From a bacterium (GTDB lineage Bacteria > Zixibacteria > MSB-5A5 > GN15 > FEB-12), in contig JAUXBJ010000012.1 in NCBI GenBank assembly GCA_030619425.1, forward strand, positions 1 through 14,232: a stretch of DNA of 14,232 nt. Reading direction: 5' to 3'. Made by a program: the position numbers and the translations under genes. This document shows positions 7,430-14,232 of the stretch, piece by piece. Below the pieces are notes generated by a model, which was given only the letters and a program-made list of their open reading frames with translations, ran no database searches and was not told the DNA's origin. The first letter of the stretch is position 1; the number at the start of each line of letters is the position of its first letter.

Positions 7430-7515
7430 GGAGAGGTGGCCGAGTGGTCGAAGGCGCACGCCTGGAAAGTGTGTATAGGTAACCCCTATCCAGGGTTCGA
7501 ATCCCTGCCTCTCCG
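7430..7515 (+). tRNA. tRNA-Ser, anticodon GGA
   Basis: The gene folds as a class II tRNA. The acceptor stem is GGAGAGG with CCTCTCC and discriminator G. The D arm is GCCGAGTGGTCGAAGGC. The anticodon stem is CACGC with GTGTG around the loop CTGGAAA, giving anticodon GGA, which reads UCC and UCU serine codons. A long variable arm has ATAGG paired with CCTAT, as expected for tRNA-Ser, and the T arm is CAGGG-TTCGAAT-CCCTG. The 3' CCA is not encoded (GCTTTT follows) and must be added by the CCA-adding enzyme. The T-rich stretch right after the gene may help end transcription. Confidence 0.96.
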
Positions 7516-7689
7516 CTTTTTGAGAGATACAAGCCATAGCAACATGTTCTCTGGAACTCAGGGCAAGCCCTGGGCCACCGCCCATTTGACACCCACCGTT
7601 TATCCATCTTCGGTAGCATTTATTGTGAGGCACCTCGCCGGTCACAAACCTGTTTGAAAAACCCCGGTCGTGTCTTAAATTCCATCCCC

Positions 7690-8739
7690 ATGACGAAGCA
7701 AAACCTGATTGGCTACACTTCCGCTCAGATGGAACAGATCATGATCGACCTGGGGGAGAAGTCATACCGCGGTCGGCAGTTGTTCAAATGGCTCTACAAA
7801 ATCAGGCAGTATGATTTCGAACTGATGACCGACCTTTCGCGCCCCACCCGCGACCGTCTGGCCGAGACGTTTGCTTTTGTGACACCGTCGGTGAAAGATG
7901 TGGCCGAGTCGTCGGACGGTACCCGGAAGTACTTGTATGAGCTTGACGACGGTTTGTGTGTTGAGACGGTCATGATTCCGGATCCTGAGTCCGGACGGTC
8001 TACTGTTTGCGTTTCATCGCAGGTCGGTTGCGCCCTGGGTTGCCGCTTCTGCGCCACCGGTATGCTCGGCTATGAACGTGATTTGAACGTGGGGGAGATT
8101 CTCGGGCAGTTGATCCACTTGCGCGACCGGCACGGAGATGACGTTTTCACCAACGTCGTATTCATGGGGATGGGCGAACCGCTTCTGAACCTTGACAACG
8201 TGTTGACTGCTGTCTCGATTCTATCCGACGGCGCCGGGATGTCGCACGCCGCTAAGAAAGTAACGATCTCCACGGCGGGAATCATCCCCGCTATAGAGCA
8301 GCTGGCCGACAGCGGTTGCAAGGCGCGACTGGCGGTGTCATTGAATGCCGCGACTCAGGAGAAACGCGTCAAGATCATGCCGCTCAGTCGGAAATATCCA
8401 CTGAACGAACTCATGACGGCACTGAGATACTATACCTCCCGGACGAAGACGAGGGTGACGTTCGAGTATGCGCTGTTCGCCGGGTTCAACGATGGCCTCG
8501 AGGATGTCAAAGCGTTCAGCCGGCTGGTGCAAGGAATCCCTTGCAAAATAAACCTGTTGGCTTATAATCCCGTAAGCAATCTGCCGTTCGATCGTCCCTC
8601 CCCTGAGAAACTGGATTGGTTTGCTCGGCAGCTATACCCGCACGTGCCGGCGGTGATGGTTCGCAAGAGTCGCGGTGCTGATATCGGCGCCGCTTGCGGG
8701 CAGTTAGCCGGCGTCGCAAATGTGACAAGGAGAGAGTAG
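7690..8739 (+). CDS. rlmN: Dual-specificity 23S rRNA/tRNA A2503/A37 methyltransferase RlmN (radical SAM)
   Basis: RlmN methylates C2 of adenosine 2503 in 23S rRNA and of A37 in some tRNAs. The predicted 349-residue protein has the radical SAM cluster motif C-x3-C-x2-C (Cys114, Cys118, Cys121) within Q-V-G-C-A-L-G-C-R-F-C-A-T-G. It also has the SAM-contact segment F-M-G-M-G-E-P at 158-164, a conserved acidic residue in C-V-E-T (Glu92), and the methyl-carrying Cys336 in D-I-G-A-A-C-G-Q-L. All catalytic elements are present. I chose ATG 7690 because the family N-terminus begins around there. An in-frame TTG at 7654 would add 12 residues without a better ribosome site, and neither start has a strong Shine-Dalgarno. 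Its TAG stop is immediately followed by the ATG of a lipoprotein gene, so it heads a three-gene operon. Confidence 0.95.
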   Translation: MTKQNLIGYTSAQMEQIMIDLGEKSYRGRQLFKWLYKIRQYDFELMTDLSRPTRDRLAETFAFVTPSVKDVAESSDGTRKYLYELDDGLCVETVMIPDPESGRSTVCVSSQVGCALGCRFCATGMLGYERDLNVGEILGQLIHLRDRHGDDVFTNVVFMGMGEPLLNLDNVLTAVSILSDGAGMSHAAKKVTISTAGIIPAIEQLADSGCKARLAVSLNAATQEKRVKIMPLSRKYPLNELMTALRYYTSRTKTRVTFEYALFAGFNDGLEDVKAFSRLVQGIPCKINLLAYNPVSNLPFDRPSPEKLDWFARQLYPHVPAVMVRKSRGADIGAACGQLAGVANVTRRE

Positions 8740-10155
8740 ATGTTCAAGCCTGTGCAGTTTCTGGTTGTTGCCATAATGATTCTAACGCTGAGTGCTTGCG
8801 CGCAGGGTCCCGATATTATTGTAGGTGATATCGAGCGGGATTTGCGATGGGGGAACCGCCAGGCAGTATTTGAGGTAACGAATAAGACACCGGACCTGAA
8901 ATTCCTGACGGTCGAAACCGAGATACAGTTCAGCGGGTCGTACCTGACGCCGAATCGACGGGCGATAGCGCACGTCATACTGCCTCCGGAATCGTCGGAA
9001 ATAATCAAAGCCACACTGTATATACCGGGCAACTACGGTGTAGCGAACGGGCGTGTTACTGTGTACGACGTGGTCGATACTCTTGATATCATACTGCCGA
9101 GCCAGAAGATTTCCGAAGACAACTTCATGATCAACTTCCATCCTCCTGAGAGCATTCAACCGTATCTTGAGATCGAAGTCACCATGCCCCCAAGGGTGAA
9201 CGAACATCCTGATTTCGACAACCAACTGTCCCGTCTTATGCTGGTGCTGTTGAACGAGGGCAAGAGTGTCCAGGAAATTGCCGGAATGACTTCGGCTGAT
9301 ACAGCATACATCCAGGAGATGTACAAATCGATGTTATCCAAAGGCTATGTCAAAGAGGTCGATGGTCAGACGCAGTTGCAGTTACCTGTCATATCCGTCC
9401 CCGAGGCGGAGCAGGCCAAGCAGATGGCTGAAGAGGTTTCTGACAGCCTGGTCATAACCATTAAGAACAATCTTCCGGACTATCGTCGCGTCTTGGAGCG
9501 CCTGGCTGCGGAGGGCAGCGTGCCCCGCGACAGTAATGCCTTCCTTGACGGTGGTACGATTTTGTATCATCCATACCCGGTTGTGTCGGCTCTGCTCCTA
9601 TGGTGGGATCTGGGTCAGAAGTTCATCACGCGTTCGGCGCCTCTGTTGATCTATGACGCCACCGATATTTGTAACGCCCGGATTCCGAACTACATGTACG
9701 CTGTGCAGGGTGGCGCCTATTTCAACGGCACGTGCTTCTACGCTCTGTTTCAGGGTAAGCGTCGATTCAGTATTCTGTTCGGGGATAGTCTGCCGGAGAT
9801 CAAATGCGAGGAGGATTTCATTCTCAAGGGGCAACAAAAGAGGAAACCTCGCTGGACCTACGGTAAGGATTTTCGCCAGGAGACGTTCGTGATGGACACC
9901 ACGGTTGTGAAAGAGGCCCTGGCCGCCCTGGCCGGTGACACCGATTCGCTGCTGGTGCACACATACTTCGACCTGAAGGCGTTGGCGCAGAGCTACGGGC
10001 GCGAGAAAGCCTCCTACGGAATGCGCTACTGGTTCTGGAATCTGGTGGCGAGCCGCACGCTGGTCAAGCTGCATGAACAAGGCATCATCGAACGGCGCGG
10101 CAACGGCCAGTTCAAGTTCGAACCATTCCGGGCCGGAAGAAGAGGACGAGGATGA
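8740..10155 (+). CDS. Predicted lipoprotein with possible winged-helix-like segments, unknown function
   Basis: This 471-residue protein has a hydrophobic signal segment and lipobox L-S-A-C with Cys20, so it should be exported and lipidated. It starts the base after the rlmN stop, with AAGGAGAG inside the end of rlmN. Residues about 26-135 look like a beta-sandwich of Ig type. Residues about 160-215 are helical with a strand pair at the end: a stretch reading like S-R-L-M-L-V-L-L followed by V-Q-E-I-A-G-M, an M-Y-K-S-M-L-S-K-G-Y-V helix and V-D-G-Q-T-Q-L. This resembles a winged helix-turn-helix. A second such segment may be at 429-463 (L-V-K-L-H-E-Q-G-I-I-E-R-R then G-Q-F-K-F). The middle part, 270-385, has many aromatics and Cys311, Cys332 and Cys356. 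The C-terminal tail is basic (RAGRRGRG). I do not recognise a family. Confidence 0.78.
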   Translation: MFKPVQFLVVAIMILTLSACAQGPDIIVGDIERDLRWGNRQAVFEVTNKTPDLKFLTVETEIQFSGSYLTPNRRAIAHVILPPESSEIIKATLYIPGNYGVANGRVTVYDVVDTLDIILPSQKISEDNFMINFHPPESIQPYLEIEVTMPPRVNEHPDFDNQLSRLMLVLLNEGKSVQEIAGMTSADTAYIQEMYKSMLSKGYVKEVDGQTQLQLPVISVPEAEQAKQMAEEVSDSLVITIKNNLPDYRRVLERLAAEGSVPRDSNAFLDGGTILYHPYPVVSALLLWWDLGQKFITRSAPLLIYDATDICNARIPNYMYAVQGGAYFNGTCFYALFQGKRRFSILFGDSLPEIKCEEDFILKGQQKRKPRWTYGKDFRQETFVMDTTVVKEALAALAGDTDSLLVHTYFDLKALAQSYGREKASYGMRYWFWNLVASRTLVKLHEQGIIERRGNGQFKFEPFRAGRRGRG

Positions 10156-10601
10156 GGACGTCACGAGCTTATCTGACCGGGCTGCTGGCCGCCCTCTTGA
10201 TTCTGGGGAGTTGCGCCGAGAAGAAACCGCCGGCTCGGAATCATATCCCGCTACTGAAAGCGAGGTTGTTCAGCTTACAAGAGGCCGTCAAAGCTCAAAA
10301 CCGGGCGGCTATCGATTCACTGTTGTCGGTACAGATTCTCGACAACGACCAGAACTCCGATTCGCTTCTGCGGTTCGCTTACGGCCCGGATGGCGGTTTT
10401 GAATTCCGGCAGTTCGCGGTGGGTGAAATCACCTACACCAATGACGATGCGCGGATCGGCTGCTTCATCATGGACAGCAGTCGGACCAGAGACCGACCGC
10501 TGATCCTGACCTATGTCTACCAACACGATCAGTGGTTGCTGAATGGGTTTGAACCGGGCAAACTCGAAACAGATAGAGATGATACGCCGGACTCCATTTG
10601 A
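10152..10601 (+). CDS. Small predicted lipoprotein, NTF2-like
   Basis: The 149-residue protein has a signal segment and lipobox L-G-S-C with Cys21. It starts at ATG 10152 and overlaps the preceding stop by 4 bp (ATGA), with GAGGACGAGG upstream as ribosome site inside the preceding gene. After the anchor, residues about 32-58 form an amphipathic helix. A central segment reads L-L-R-F-A-Y-G and G-F-E-F-R-Q-F. Strands then end in L-I-L-T-Y-V-Y and Q-W-L-L-N-G-F-E at 127-134. Helix first, then a curved sheet closing on a W-x-L-x-G-F strand, is the pattern of NTF2-like/DUF4878-type lipoproteins; this fold call is an inference. The last dozen residues are acidic. The tight coupling suggests that it works with the larger lipoprotein. 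Confidence 0.75.
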   Translation: MRTSRAYLTGLLAALLILGSCAEKKPPARNHIPLLKARLFSLQEAVKAQNRAAIDSLLSVQILDNDQNSDSLLRFAYGPDGGFEFRQFAVGEITYTNDDARIGCFIMDSSRTRDRPLILTYVYQHDQWLLNGFEPGKLETDRDDTPDSI

Positions 10602-10678
10602 GTTTGCGGCGATACGAGTACTACCTGGATTAAAGGGTCTGGAAGACGTCCGACAACAGTCGTAAATGTTGGCTCTAA

Positions 10679-10720
10679 TCAGTCGAGTTCCATCTGCATC
10701 GCAAACTTGATTATGTCCAT
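10679..10720 (-). pseudogene. Possible 5' remnant of a ferritin-like/rubrerythrin gene
   Basis: On the minus strand an ATG at 10718-10720 is preceded by GGAG at 10726-10729, a 5-nt spacing. It opens MDIIKFAMQMELD and then meets a TGA at 10679-10681. That peptide closely fits the N-terminus of ferritin-like/rubrerythrin proteins, where a helix of the form F-A-M-Q-M-E-x-D is followed by G-x-x-Y-Y. The expected Gly codon is replaced by the stop, and the bases beyond do not continue the family in any frame I checked. The simplest reading is a truncated gene left by a deletion or rearrangement behind the aminopeptidase gene. With only 13 residues, chance resemblance cannot be excluded. Confidence 0.35.
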
Positions 10721-10751
10721 AACGTCTCCATAGATCAACTTGACGATCTCA

Positions 10752-10780
10752 CTGAGGCGCCGGTTTTGGCGTCGCCTCAG
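10752..10780 (+). terminator. Hairpin between convergent genes, possible terminator
   Basis: CTGAGGCG at 10752-10759 pairs perfectly with CGCCTCAG at 10773-10780. Inside, CGCC and GGCG around GGTTTT offer an alternative inner stem. On the plus strand it is followed by ATCTGTTT, a weak T-rich tract. On the minus strand no T-run follows. It lies between the convergent lipoprotein operon and the aminopeptidase gene and probably ends the lipoprotein transcript. Confidence 0.5.
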
Positions 10781-10803
10781 ATCTGTTTACCGCTTCACCA
10801 CCG

Positions 10804-11943
10804 TTACGCCAATGCCTTGGAGCGCAGGTTCTCAGCCGAGAACGCTTTCTCCATATCGGCATCGGTGAACACGCCGTCCTTGCGGACGAGTTTGTCGTCG
10901 AAGTACAGTTCGCCGCCGCCGTAGTCGGTGCGTTGAATCAACACCAGGTCCCAGTGGATTGTGGACTGGTTGCCGTTGGGCGCTTCATCGTAACACTGCC
11001 CTGGGGTGAGATGGATGGAGCCGGCGATCTTCTCGTCAAAGAGAGTATCCTTCATCGGGTGTATGATGAAAGGGTTGACACCGATGGCGAACTCGCCGAT
11101 GTACCGAGCACCTTCGTCGGTGTCCAGAATCTTGTTGAGCTTTTCATTGTCGCCGGAACAGGTCGCCTTGATGATCTTACCGTTCTTAAAGGTGAAGGAG
11201 ATATCATTGTACACGAAGCCCTGGTAGAGTGAGGGAGTGTTGTACGTGATAATACCGTTAATCGAATCCCGCACCGGCGCAGTGTAGACTTCACCGTCCG
11301 GAATGTTGCGCAGGCCGTCACATTTCTCGTAGGGGATGCCTTTAATGGAGAAGGTCAGGTCGGTGCCGGGACCCTTCAGTTGTACCTTGTCGGTGGCATC
11401 AATCAGGGCAGCCAGCCTATCCTGGGCTTTGGACATCTTGGCATAATCGGCGCAGCAGACCTCGAAGTAGAAATCCTCGAATTTCTCCTGCGACGTTTCA
11501 GCCAACTGGGCCATGGCGTTATTGGGATAACGAAGCACGACCCAGCGAGTGCGTTTGACTCGTTCTTCGAGATGCACGGGCTTGTAAAACAGCTTGTTCT
11601 GCTTTTGCAGTTGCTTGGGATCAATATCGGCCAGGTCAAACGGATTATCGGACCCGCGTAAACCGATATAAGCATCGGCCCGCGTCATCAACTCCAGGTG
11701 CAGTTCCGCCTGCTTTTTGAACTGATCGTCGTTCGCCTTGCCGACCCACTGGCGGATAAGCGATTCGTCATTATAGTACCAAAACGGTACGGCGCCTTTC
11801 TCGGTGGCCAGTCGGATAATCTGCTTGCCCAACTCCAGCGTCTCTTTGCCTTTGATCTCAAGGTACAGTACTTCACCCGGCTGAATTTTCACCGAGTACT
11901 CCAACAGTTGTCGGGCCAGGATTTCGTTGCGTTTGTCCTTCAT
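10804..11943 (-). CDS. M29-family (thermophilic metalloprotease) aminopeptidase
   Basis: The 379-residue protein matches the M29 aminopeptidase family (AmpS, aminopeptidase T), cytoplasmic dinuclear-metal exopeptidases. Candidate metal ligands in family order are Glu218 in I-P-D-G-E-V-Y-T-A-P, Glu284 in Y-I-G-E-F-A-I-G-V-N, His311 in H-L-T-P-G, Tyr318, His330 and Asp332 in H-W-D. All are present, so it should be active. The N-terminal half has the I-Q-P-G-E-V-L segment at 20-26 and R-W-V-V-L-R-Y-P at 133-140. The length is a little below the usual 400-410 residues. The ATG at 11941-11943 has GGGAA 5 nt upstream. No signal peptide is visible. The gene is transcribed alone, divergent from the DUF72 gene. 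Amino acid preference cannot be predicted. Confidence 0.9.
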   Translation of the reverse strand: MKDKRNEILARQLLEYSVKIQPGEVLYLEIKGKETLELGKQIIRLATEKGAVPFWYYNDESLIRQWVGKANDDQFKKQAELHLELMTRADAYIGLRGSDNPFDLADIDPKQLQKQNKLFYKPVHLEERVKRTRWVVLRYPNNAMAQLAETSQEKFEDFYFEVCCADYAKMSKAQDRLAALIDATDKVQLKGPGTDLTFSIKGIPYEKCDGLRNIPDGEVYTAPVRDSINGIITYNTPSLYQGFVYNDISFTFKNGKIIKATCSGDNEKLNKILDTDEGARYIGEFAIGVNPFIIHPMKDTLFDEKIAGSIHLTPGQCYDEAPNGNQSTIHWDLVLIQRTDYGGGELYFDDKLVRKDGVFTDADMEKAFSAENLRSKALA

Positions 11944-12086
11944 TTCTATTCCCTTTCGGCGTCAGTATTTTGGTTCCGAAAATACAACATAACGCTGCTC
12001 GATGCAAGACCGCAGGCCAAATGATAATTGGCGCTGACAACTCAAAAACCAGAACCAAAAGCCCCTTTGACTGTTACTGGATTACT

Positions 12087-12842
12087 ATGAGCAAAGGTCG
12101 GATCAGGATCGGAACAGCCGGTTTCAGCTACAAGGATTGGCTGGGGAATTTCTATCCGCAATTCTGTCCGGCGGCTGACTTCCTGACGTGCTATTCCTCG
12201 GTTTTTTCCACCGTGGAGATAGACGCGACGTTTTATCGGATTCCCTCAGCCGATACCGTCAAGAAGTGGGTCGCCCAGGGCCGCGAACAGTTTGTCTTCA
12301 CGGCCAAATTCCCTCGGACAGTGACCCACGAGGGTGATCTGCCACAGCGGCTCGACACCGCGGCTGCATTCATTGAGGTTATGAGAGGGTTCGACGATCA
12401 CCTGGGTCCGCTCCTCTTGCAGTTCCCTTACAGTTTCAAACCGGTTGAGTTCGCGACTCTGAAGCGGCTGGTTGAGGCCATGCCGAGCGATCTTCGTATT
12501 GCGGTGGAACTGCGCAACAAAGCCTGGTTAGAATTGTCGGAACTGTTCGACCTGCTGATCGGCAGGAACATAGCCCTGGCCCTGATCGACCATCCGTGGA
12601 TGCCCCGCCGGGAGATTGCCACCGCCGATTTTCACTATCTGAGATTTCTCGGCGATCGCAAGAAGATACCGGACGACTTCAGCTATGTCCGCATCGATCG
12701 TGAAAAAGACCTGCGCTGGTGGCGGCACGTCATCGATCGGTTCACCGCTGATGGGCAGGACCTGTTTGCTTTCTTCAACAACCACTATTCGGGCCATGCA
12801 CCAAGTACCGCCCGCCGGATGATCGAACTGCTCAACGAGTAA
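12087..12842 (+). CDS. DUF72 family protein (YecE-like)
   Basis: The predicted 251-residue protein starts at ATG 12087, where the family N-terminus begins. A longer frame from 11970 adds 39 residues without similarity. Signature segments in order are I-R-I-G-T-A-G-F-S-Y at 6-15, S-T-V-E-I-D-A-T-F-Y at 41-50, F-T-A-K-F-P at 71-76, G-P-L-L-L-Q-F-P at 107-114, V-E-L-R-N-K-A-W at 140-147, Y-L-R-F-L-G at 184-189 and F-F-N-N-H-Y-S-G-H-A at 229-238. The family has a TIM-barrel-like fold, and the conserved acidic, His and Asn residues suggest an enzyme, but no reaction is established. The protein is soluble, with no signal peptide. It is a single gene divergent from the aminopeptidase, with 143 bp between the two starts for both promoters. 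The Shine-Dalgarno is weak. Confidence 0.9.
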   Translation: MSKGRIRIGTAGFSYKDWLGNFYPQFCPAADFLTCYSSVFSTVEIDATFYRIPSADTVKKWVAQGREQFVFTAKFPRTVTHEGDLPQRLDTAAAFIEVMRGFDDHLGPLLLQFPYSFKPVEFATLKRLVEAMPSDLRIAVELRNKAWLELSELFDLLIGRNIALALIDHPWMPRREIATADFHYLRFLGDRKKIPDDFSYVRIDREKDLRWWRHVIDRFTADGQDLFAFFNNHYSGHAPSTARRMIELLNE

Positions 12843-13238
12843 ATCGGCACAACCCCAGCCGCCGGACTCTCAGGACGCCGATTCGGTCGGCCTCACCAAG
12901 TTGGTCGATGGCCCTGCTATATGAGGTTATGACCTATCTCGACGACACCTGCAACAAGGACGCCGCTGTTTGTCTGTCCGTAATTTGAGCATTCTTGCAA
13001 CCTGAACCCATGGGAGGTAACGCCGGCCAATGAACCGGTAAAGTTTTGGCGGAATTGGTTCGATAACGGACAAAGGGCTTGAATTGTATCCGAGTTAGAA
13101 TTGTATCCCGGAGGGGAACAAAGGGTGGGAGAAAAGGATGGCCGATGCTACGTCAGACCATCGGGCAGATAGACTAAGTTTTGGACAATTACCGCCGAAA
13201 ATAAGGGCATAATACTAATACACTGAAAAGGACGTGTC
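12843..13238. other. 396-bp intergenic region before cheW
   Basis: No gene of usual length is supported here. The stretch holds a pair of direct repeats (13081-13108) and short open frames at 12908-12988 (26 codons) and 13138-13212 (24 codons, with GGAG at 13128-13131). The cheW ribosome site AAGGA lies at 13228-13232. A CATAAT at 13208-13213 could be a -10 box, but no matching -35 sits at a normal distance. The length suggests a long cheW leader or a decayed gene; I cannot tell which. Confidence 0.5.
13081..13108 (+). repeat. Pair of 11-bp direct repeats upstream of cheW
   Basis: GAATTGTATCC occurs at 13081-13091 and again, exactly, at 13098-13108, a period of 17 bp (roughly one and a half helical turns). 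The pair lies about 130 bp before the cheW start. It could be a tandem regulator-binding site or a small local duplication. The sequence does not match an operator I know. Confidence 0.45.
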
Positions 13239-13736
13239 ATGGATTCTGATATCCTGGAAAAAACCGATGGCGCCTTTGCCGGACAGGCCGGAGAGCTTCT
13301 TCAGCTTGTATCATTCAACATCGGTTCGGAGGAGTTCGGGGTCGATATCCTGAAGGTACAGGAGATCAACCGAGTGGTCGAGATTACACGCGTCCCGCAG
13401 GCGCCGCACTATGTCGAAGGCGTTATCAATCTGCGTGGCAAGGTGATCCCCATTGTCGATCTGCGCAAGCGCTTCAACATGGAGGAAAAGGAATACGACA
13501 AGAACACTCGCATTGTCGTCGTTGATATCAGCGGCACCATTATGGGGATGGTGGTCGACTCGGTTTCCGAAGTGTTGCGTCTGCCGTCGAACACAATCGA
13601 GCCGCCGCCCGAGATCGTGGCCAATATCAACTCCGAGTACATCAAGGGTGTGGCTAAGCTCGAGGATCGGCTGCTGATCTTCCTTGATCTGTCAAAAGTG
13701 ATCGACGTCAACGAGATGTCGGGAGTTACAAGTTAG
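13239..13736 (+). CDS. cheW: Chemotaxis coupling protein CheW
   Basis: CheW links chemoreceptors to the histidine kinase CheA at the receptor array. The 165-residue protein is a single CheW domain after an acidic N-terminal stretch of about 18 residues. Diagnostic segments are Q-L-V-S-F-N-I-G-S-E-E-F-G-V-D-I at 22-37, I-T-R-V-P-Q-A-P at 49-56, G-V-I-N-L-R-G-K-V-I-P-I-V-D-L-R at 61-76 (the family hallmark), M-G-M-V-V-D-S-V-S-E-V at 102-112, and I-K-G-V-A-K at 135-140. Start ATG 13239 has AAGGA at 13228-13232, 6 nt away. A strong terminator follows, so it is a one-gene unit. No other chemotaxis gene lies in the window, so its receptors and CheA must be encoded elsewhere or beyond the right edge. 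The domain is complete. Confidence 0.95.
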   Translation: MDSDILEKTDGAFAGQAGELLQLVSFNIGSEEFGVDILKVQEINRVVEITRVPQAPHYVEGVINLRGKVIPIVDLRKRFNMEEKEYDKNTRIVVVDISGTIMGMVVDSVSEVLRLPSNTIEPPPEIVANINSEYIKGVAKLEDRLLIFLDLSKVIDVNEMSGVTS

Positions 13737-13768
13737 ATTCCTAATTACTTCGTTAGCGAATCGTGATC

Positions 13769-13799
13769 AAGACCGGCGAGCCACCGCCGGTCTTTTTTT
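13769..13799 (+). terminator. Rho-independent terminator of cheW
   Basis: AAGACCGGCG at 13769-13778 pairs perfectly with CGCCGGTCTT at 13785-13794 around the loop AGCCAC, followed by a T-run to 13799. It lies 33 bp after the cheW stop. The GC-rich stem and seven T residues make this the clearest terminator in the window. The converging pcm gene ends 42 bp further on. Confidence 0.92.
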
Positions 13800-13840
13800 G
13801 TGGGCGCTGAACTGTCAATGAAGATGCGGGCCAGGCGATC

Positions 13841-14232
13841 CTATTTCTGCCCTTTGACCCCCTCACCTGTCATCGGTACGAACCTGACCGGTATCACCTT
13901 GGTCTGATAATACTCGTCGCCGACCCGTTCGATCAACATCAACTCCTGCCAGAAGTCGCCAACCGGCACGACCATTCGTCCGCTGTCAGCCAATTGCTCC
14001 AGCAGCGGTTGCGGGATCTCCGACGGTGCGCAAGTGACAATGATAGCATCAAACGGCGCCTGCTCCTCCCAGCCGGCGTAACCGTCGCCACACCTGACGG
14101 TGACGTTGTCGTAGCCGAGTGAGTCCAGCAGCTTCCTGGATCGCTCAGCCAACGGTTTGACTATTTCGATAGTGTAAACCTCAGCCGTGATCTCGGCCAG
14201 TACCGCAGCCTGGTAACCGGAACCGGTGCCGA
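13841..14232 (-). CDS. pcm: Protein-L-isoaspartate O-methyltransferase, C-terminal part (5' end outside window)
   Basis: About 130 C-terminal residues are visible, and the frame continues past the right edge. PCMT methylates abnormal L-isoaspartyl residues in damaged proteins using SAM, which starts their repair. The visible part begins in SAM motif I with G-T-G-S-G-Y-Q-A-A-V-L-A. It continues with V-Y-T-I-E-I at the SAM ribose-binding strand, V-R-C-G-D-G-Y at about the post-II region, F-D-A-I-I-V-T-C-A-P, L-A-D-S-G-R-M-V-V-P-V-G with Q-E-L, and ends in V-R-F-V-P-M-T-G. These are the family segments in the right order. The TTG at 14150-14152 is inside the domain and is not the start. The C-terminus ends a few residues after V-R-F-V-P, as in short bacterial forms. 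It converges on cheW. Confidence 0.92.
   Translation of the reverse strand, partial: GTGSGYQAAVLAEITAEVYTIEIVKPLAERSRKLLDSLGYDNVTVRCGDGYAGWEEQAPFDAIIVTCAPSEIPQPLLEQLADSGRMVVPVGDFWQELMLIERVGDEYYQTKVIPVRFVPMTGEGVKGQK

Noticed and set aside
7559..7572. Small inverted repeat CAGGG-CAAG-CCCTG between tRNA-Ser and rlmN
   Set aside because: The stem is only 5 bp and no T-run follows, so it is not supported as a terminator or a riboswitch.
7287..7645. Two minus-strand open frames over tRNA-Ser with segments such as GIRTLDRG and ERQGFEPW
   Set aside because: These are the well-known false proteins read antisense to tRNA-Ser genes. The tRNA itself explains the conservation.
11970..12086. N-terminal extension of the DUF72 protein by 39 residues
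   Set aside because: It has no family similarity and overlaps the likely divergent promoter region. The family begins with I-R-I-G-T-A-G-F-S-Y shortly after ATG 12087.
12908..12988. 26-codon plus-strand frame in the gap before cheW
   Set aside because: It has no ribosome site and no recognised similarity, and other frames of the stretch are equally open.

Overview
The window reads as a chromosomal segment of a Gram-negative (diderm) bacterium with moderately high GC. The LptF/LptG pair implies an LPS-bearing outer membrane, and three predicted lipoproteins have clean lipoboxes. The lipoprotein at 535-1359 resembles proteins I associate with uncultivated FCB-type lineages such as Zixibacteria. 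That placement comes from memory of sequence style, not from a search, so treat it as tentative. Most of the window is ordinary housekeeping DNA, dense and in short operons. The least-known content is the group of lipoprotein genes and a few small intergenic relics.

Layout. Positions 1-454 hold the 3' end of an ISNCY-like transposase and its repeated terminal motif. Next come a predicted promoter and a lipoprotein gene (535-1359, +). A minus-strand operon runs lptF (3260-4588), lptG (2176-3255), then a SAM methyltransferase (1394-2176) whose start overlaps the lptG stop. Divergent from it is a plus-strand operon: a YhaM-like OB+HD nuclease (4740-5708), a FetA-like ABC ATPase (5713-6444) and a FetB-like permease (6441-7202). 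A terminator-like hairpin then leads directly into tRNA-Ser(GGA) (7430-7515).

A second plus-strand operon is rlmN (7690-8739) followed without a gap by a large lipoprotein (8740-10155) that may carry winged-helix-like segments, and by a small NTF2-like lipoprotein (10152-10601). After a convergent hairpin comes a minus-strand M29-type aminopeptidase (10804-11943). The gap behind it holds what looks like the first 13 codons of a ferritin-like/rubrerythrin gene with its ribosome-binding site. Divergent from the aminopeptidase is a DUF72/YecE protein (12087-12842). A 396-bp gene-poor stretch precedes a monocistronic cheW (13239-13736) with a strong terminator. A partial pcm-like gene runs off the right edge on the minus strand.

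How the genes work together. lptF and lptG should supply the two membrane permeases of the LPS exporter; LptB and the bridge proteins are not here. The fetA/fetB pair should form one metal-linked ABC system. The rlmN-lipoprotein-lipoprotein cluster is tightly coupled at the translational level, but the function of the two lipoproteins is unknown. I found no CRISPR array, prophage, toxin-antitoxin or clear defence system.
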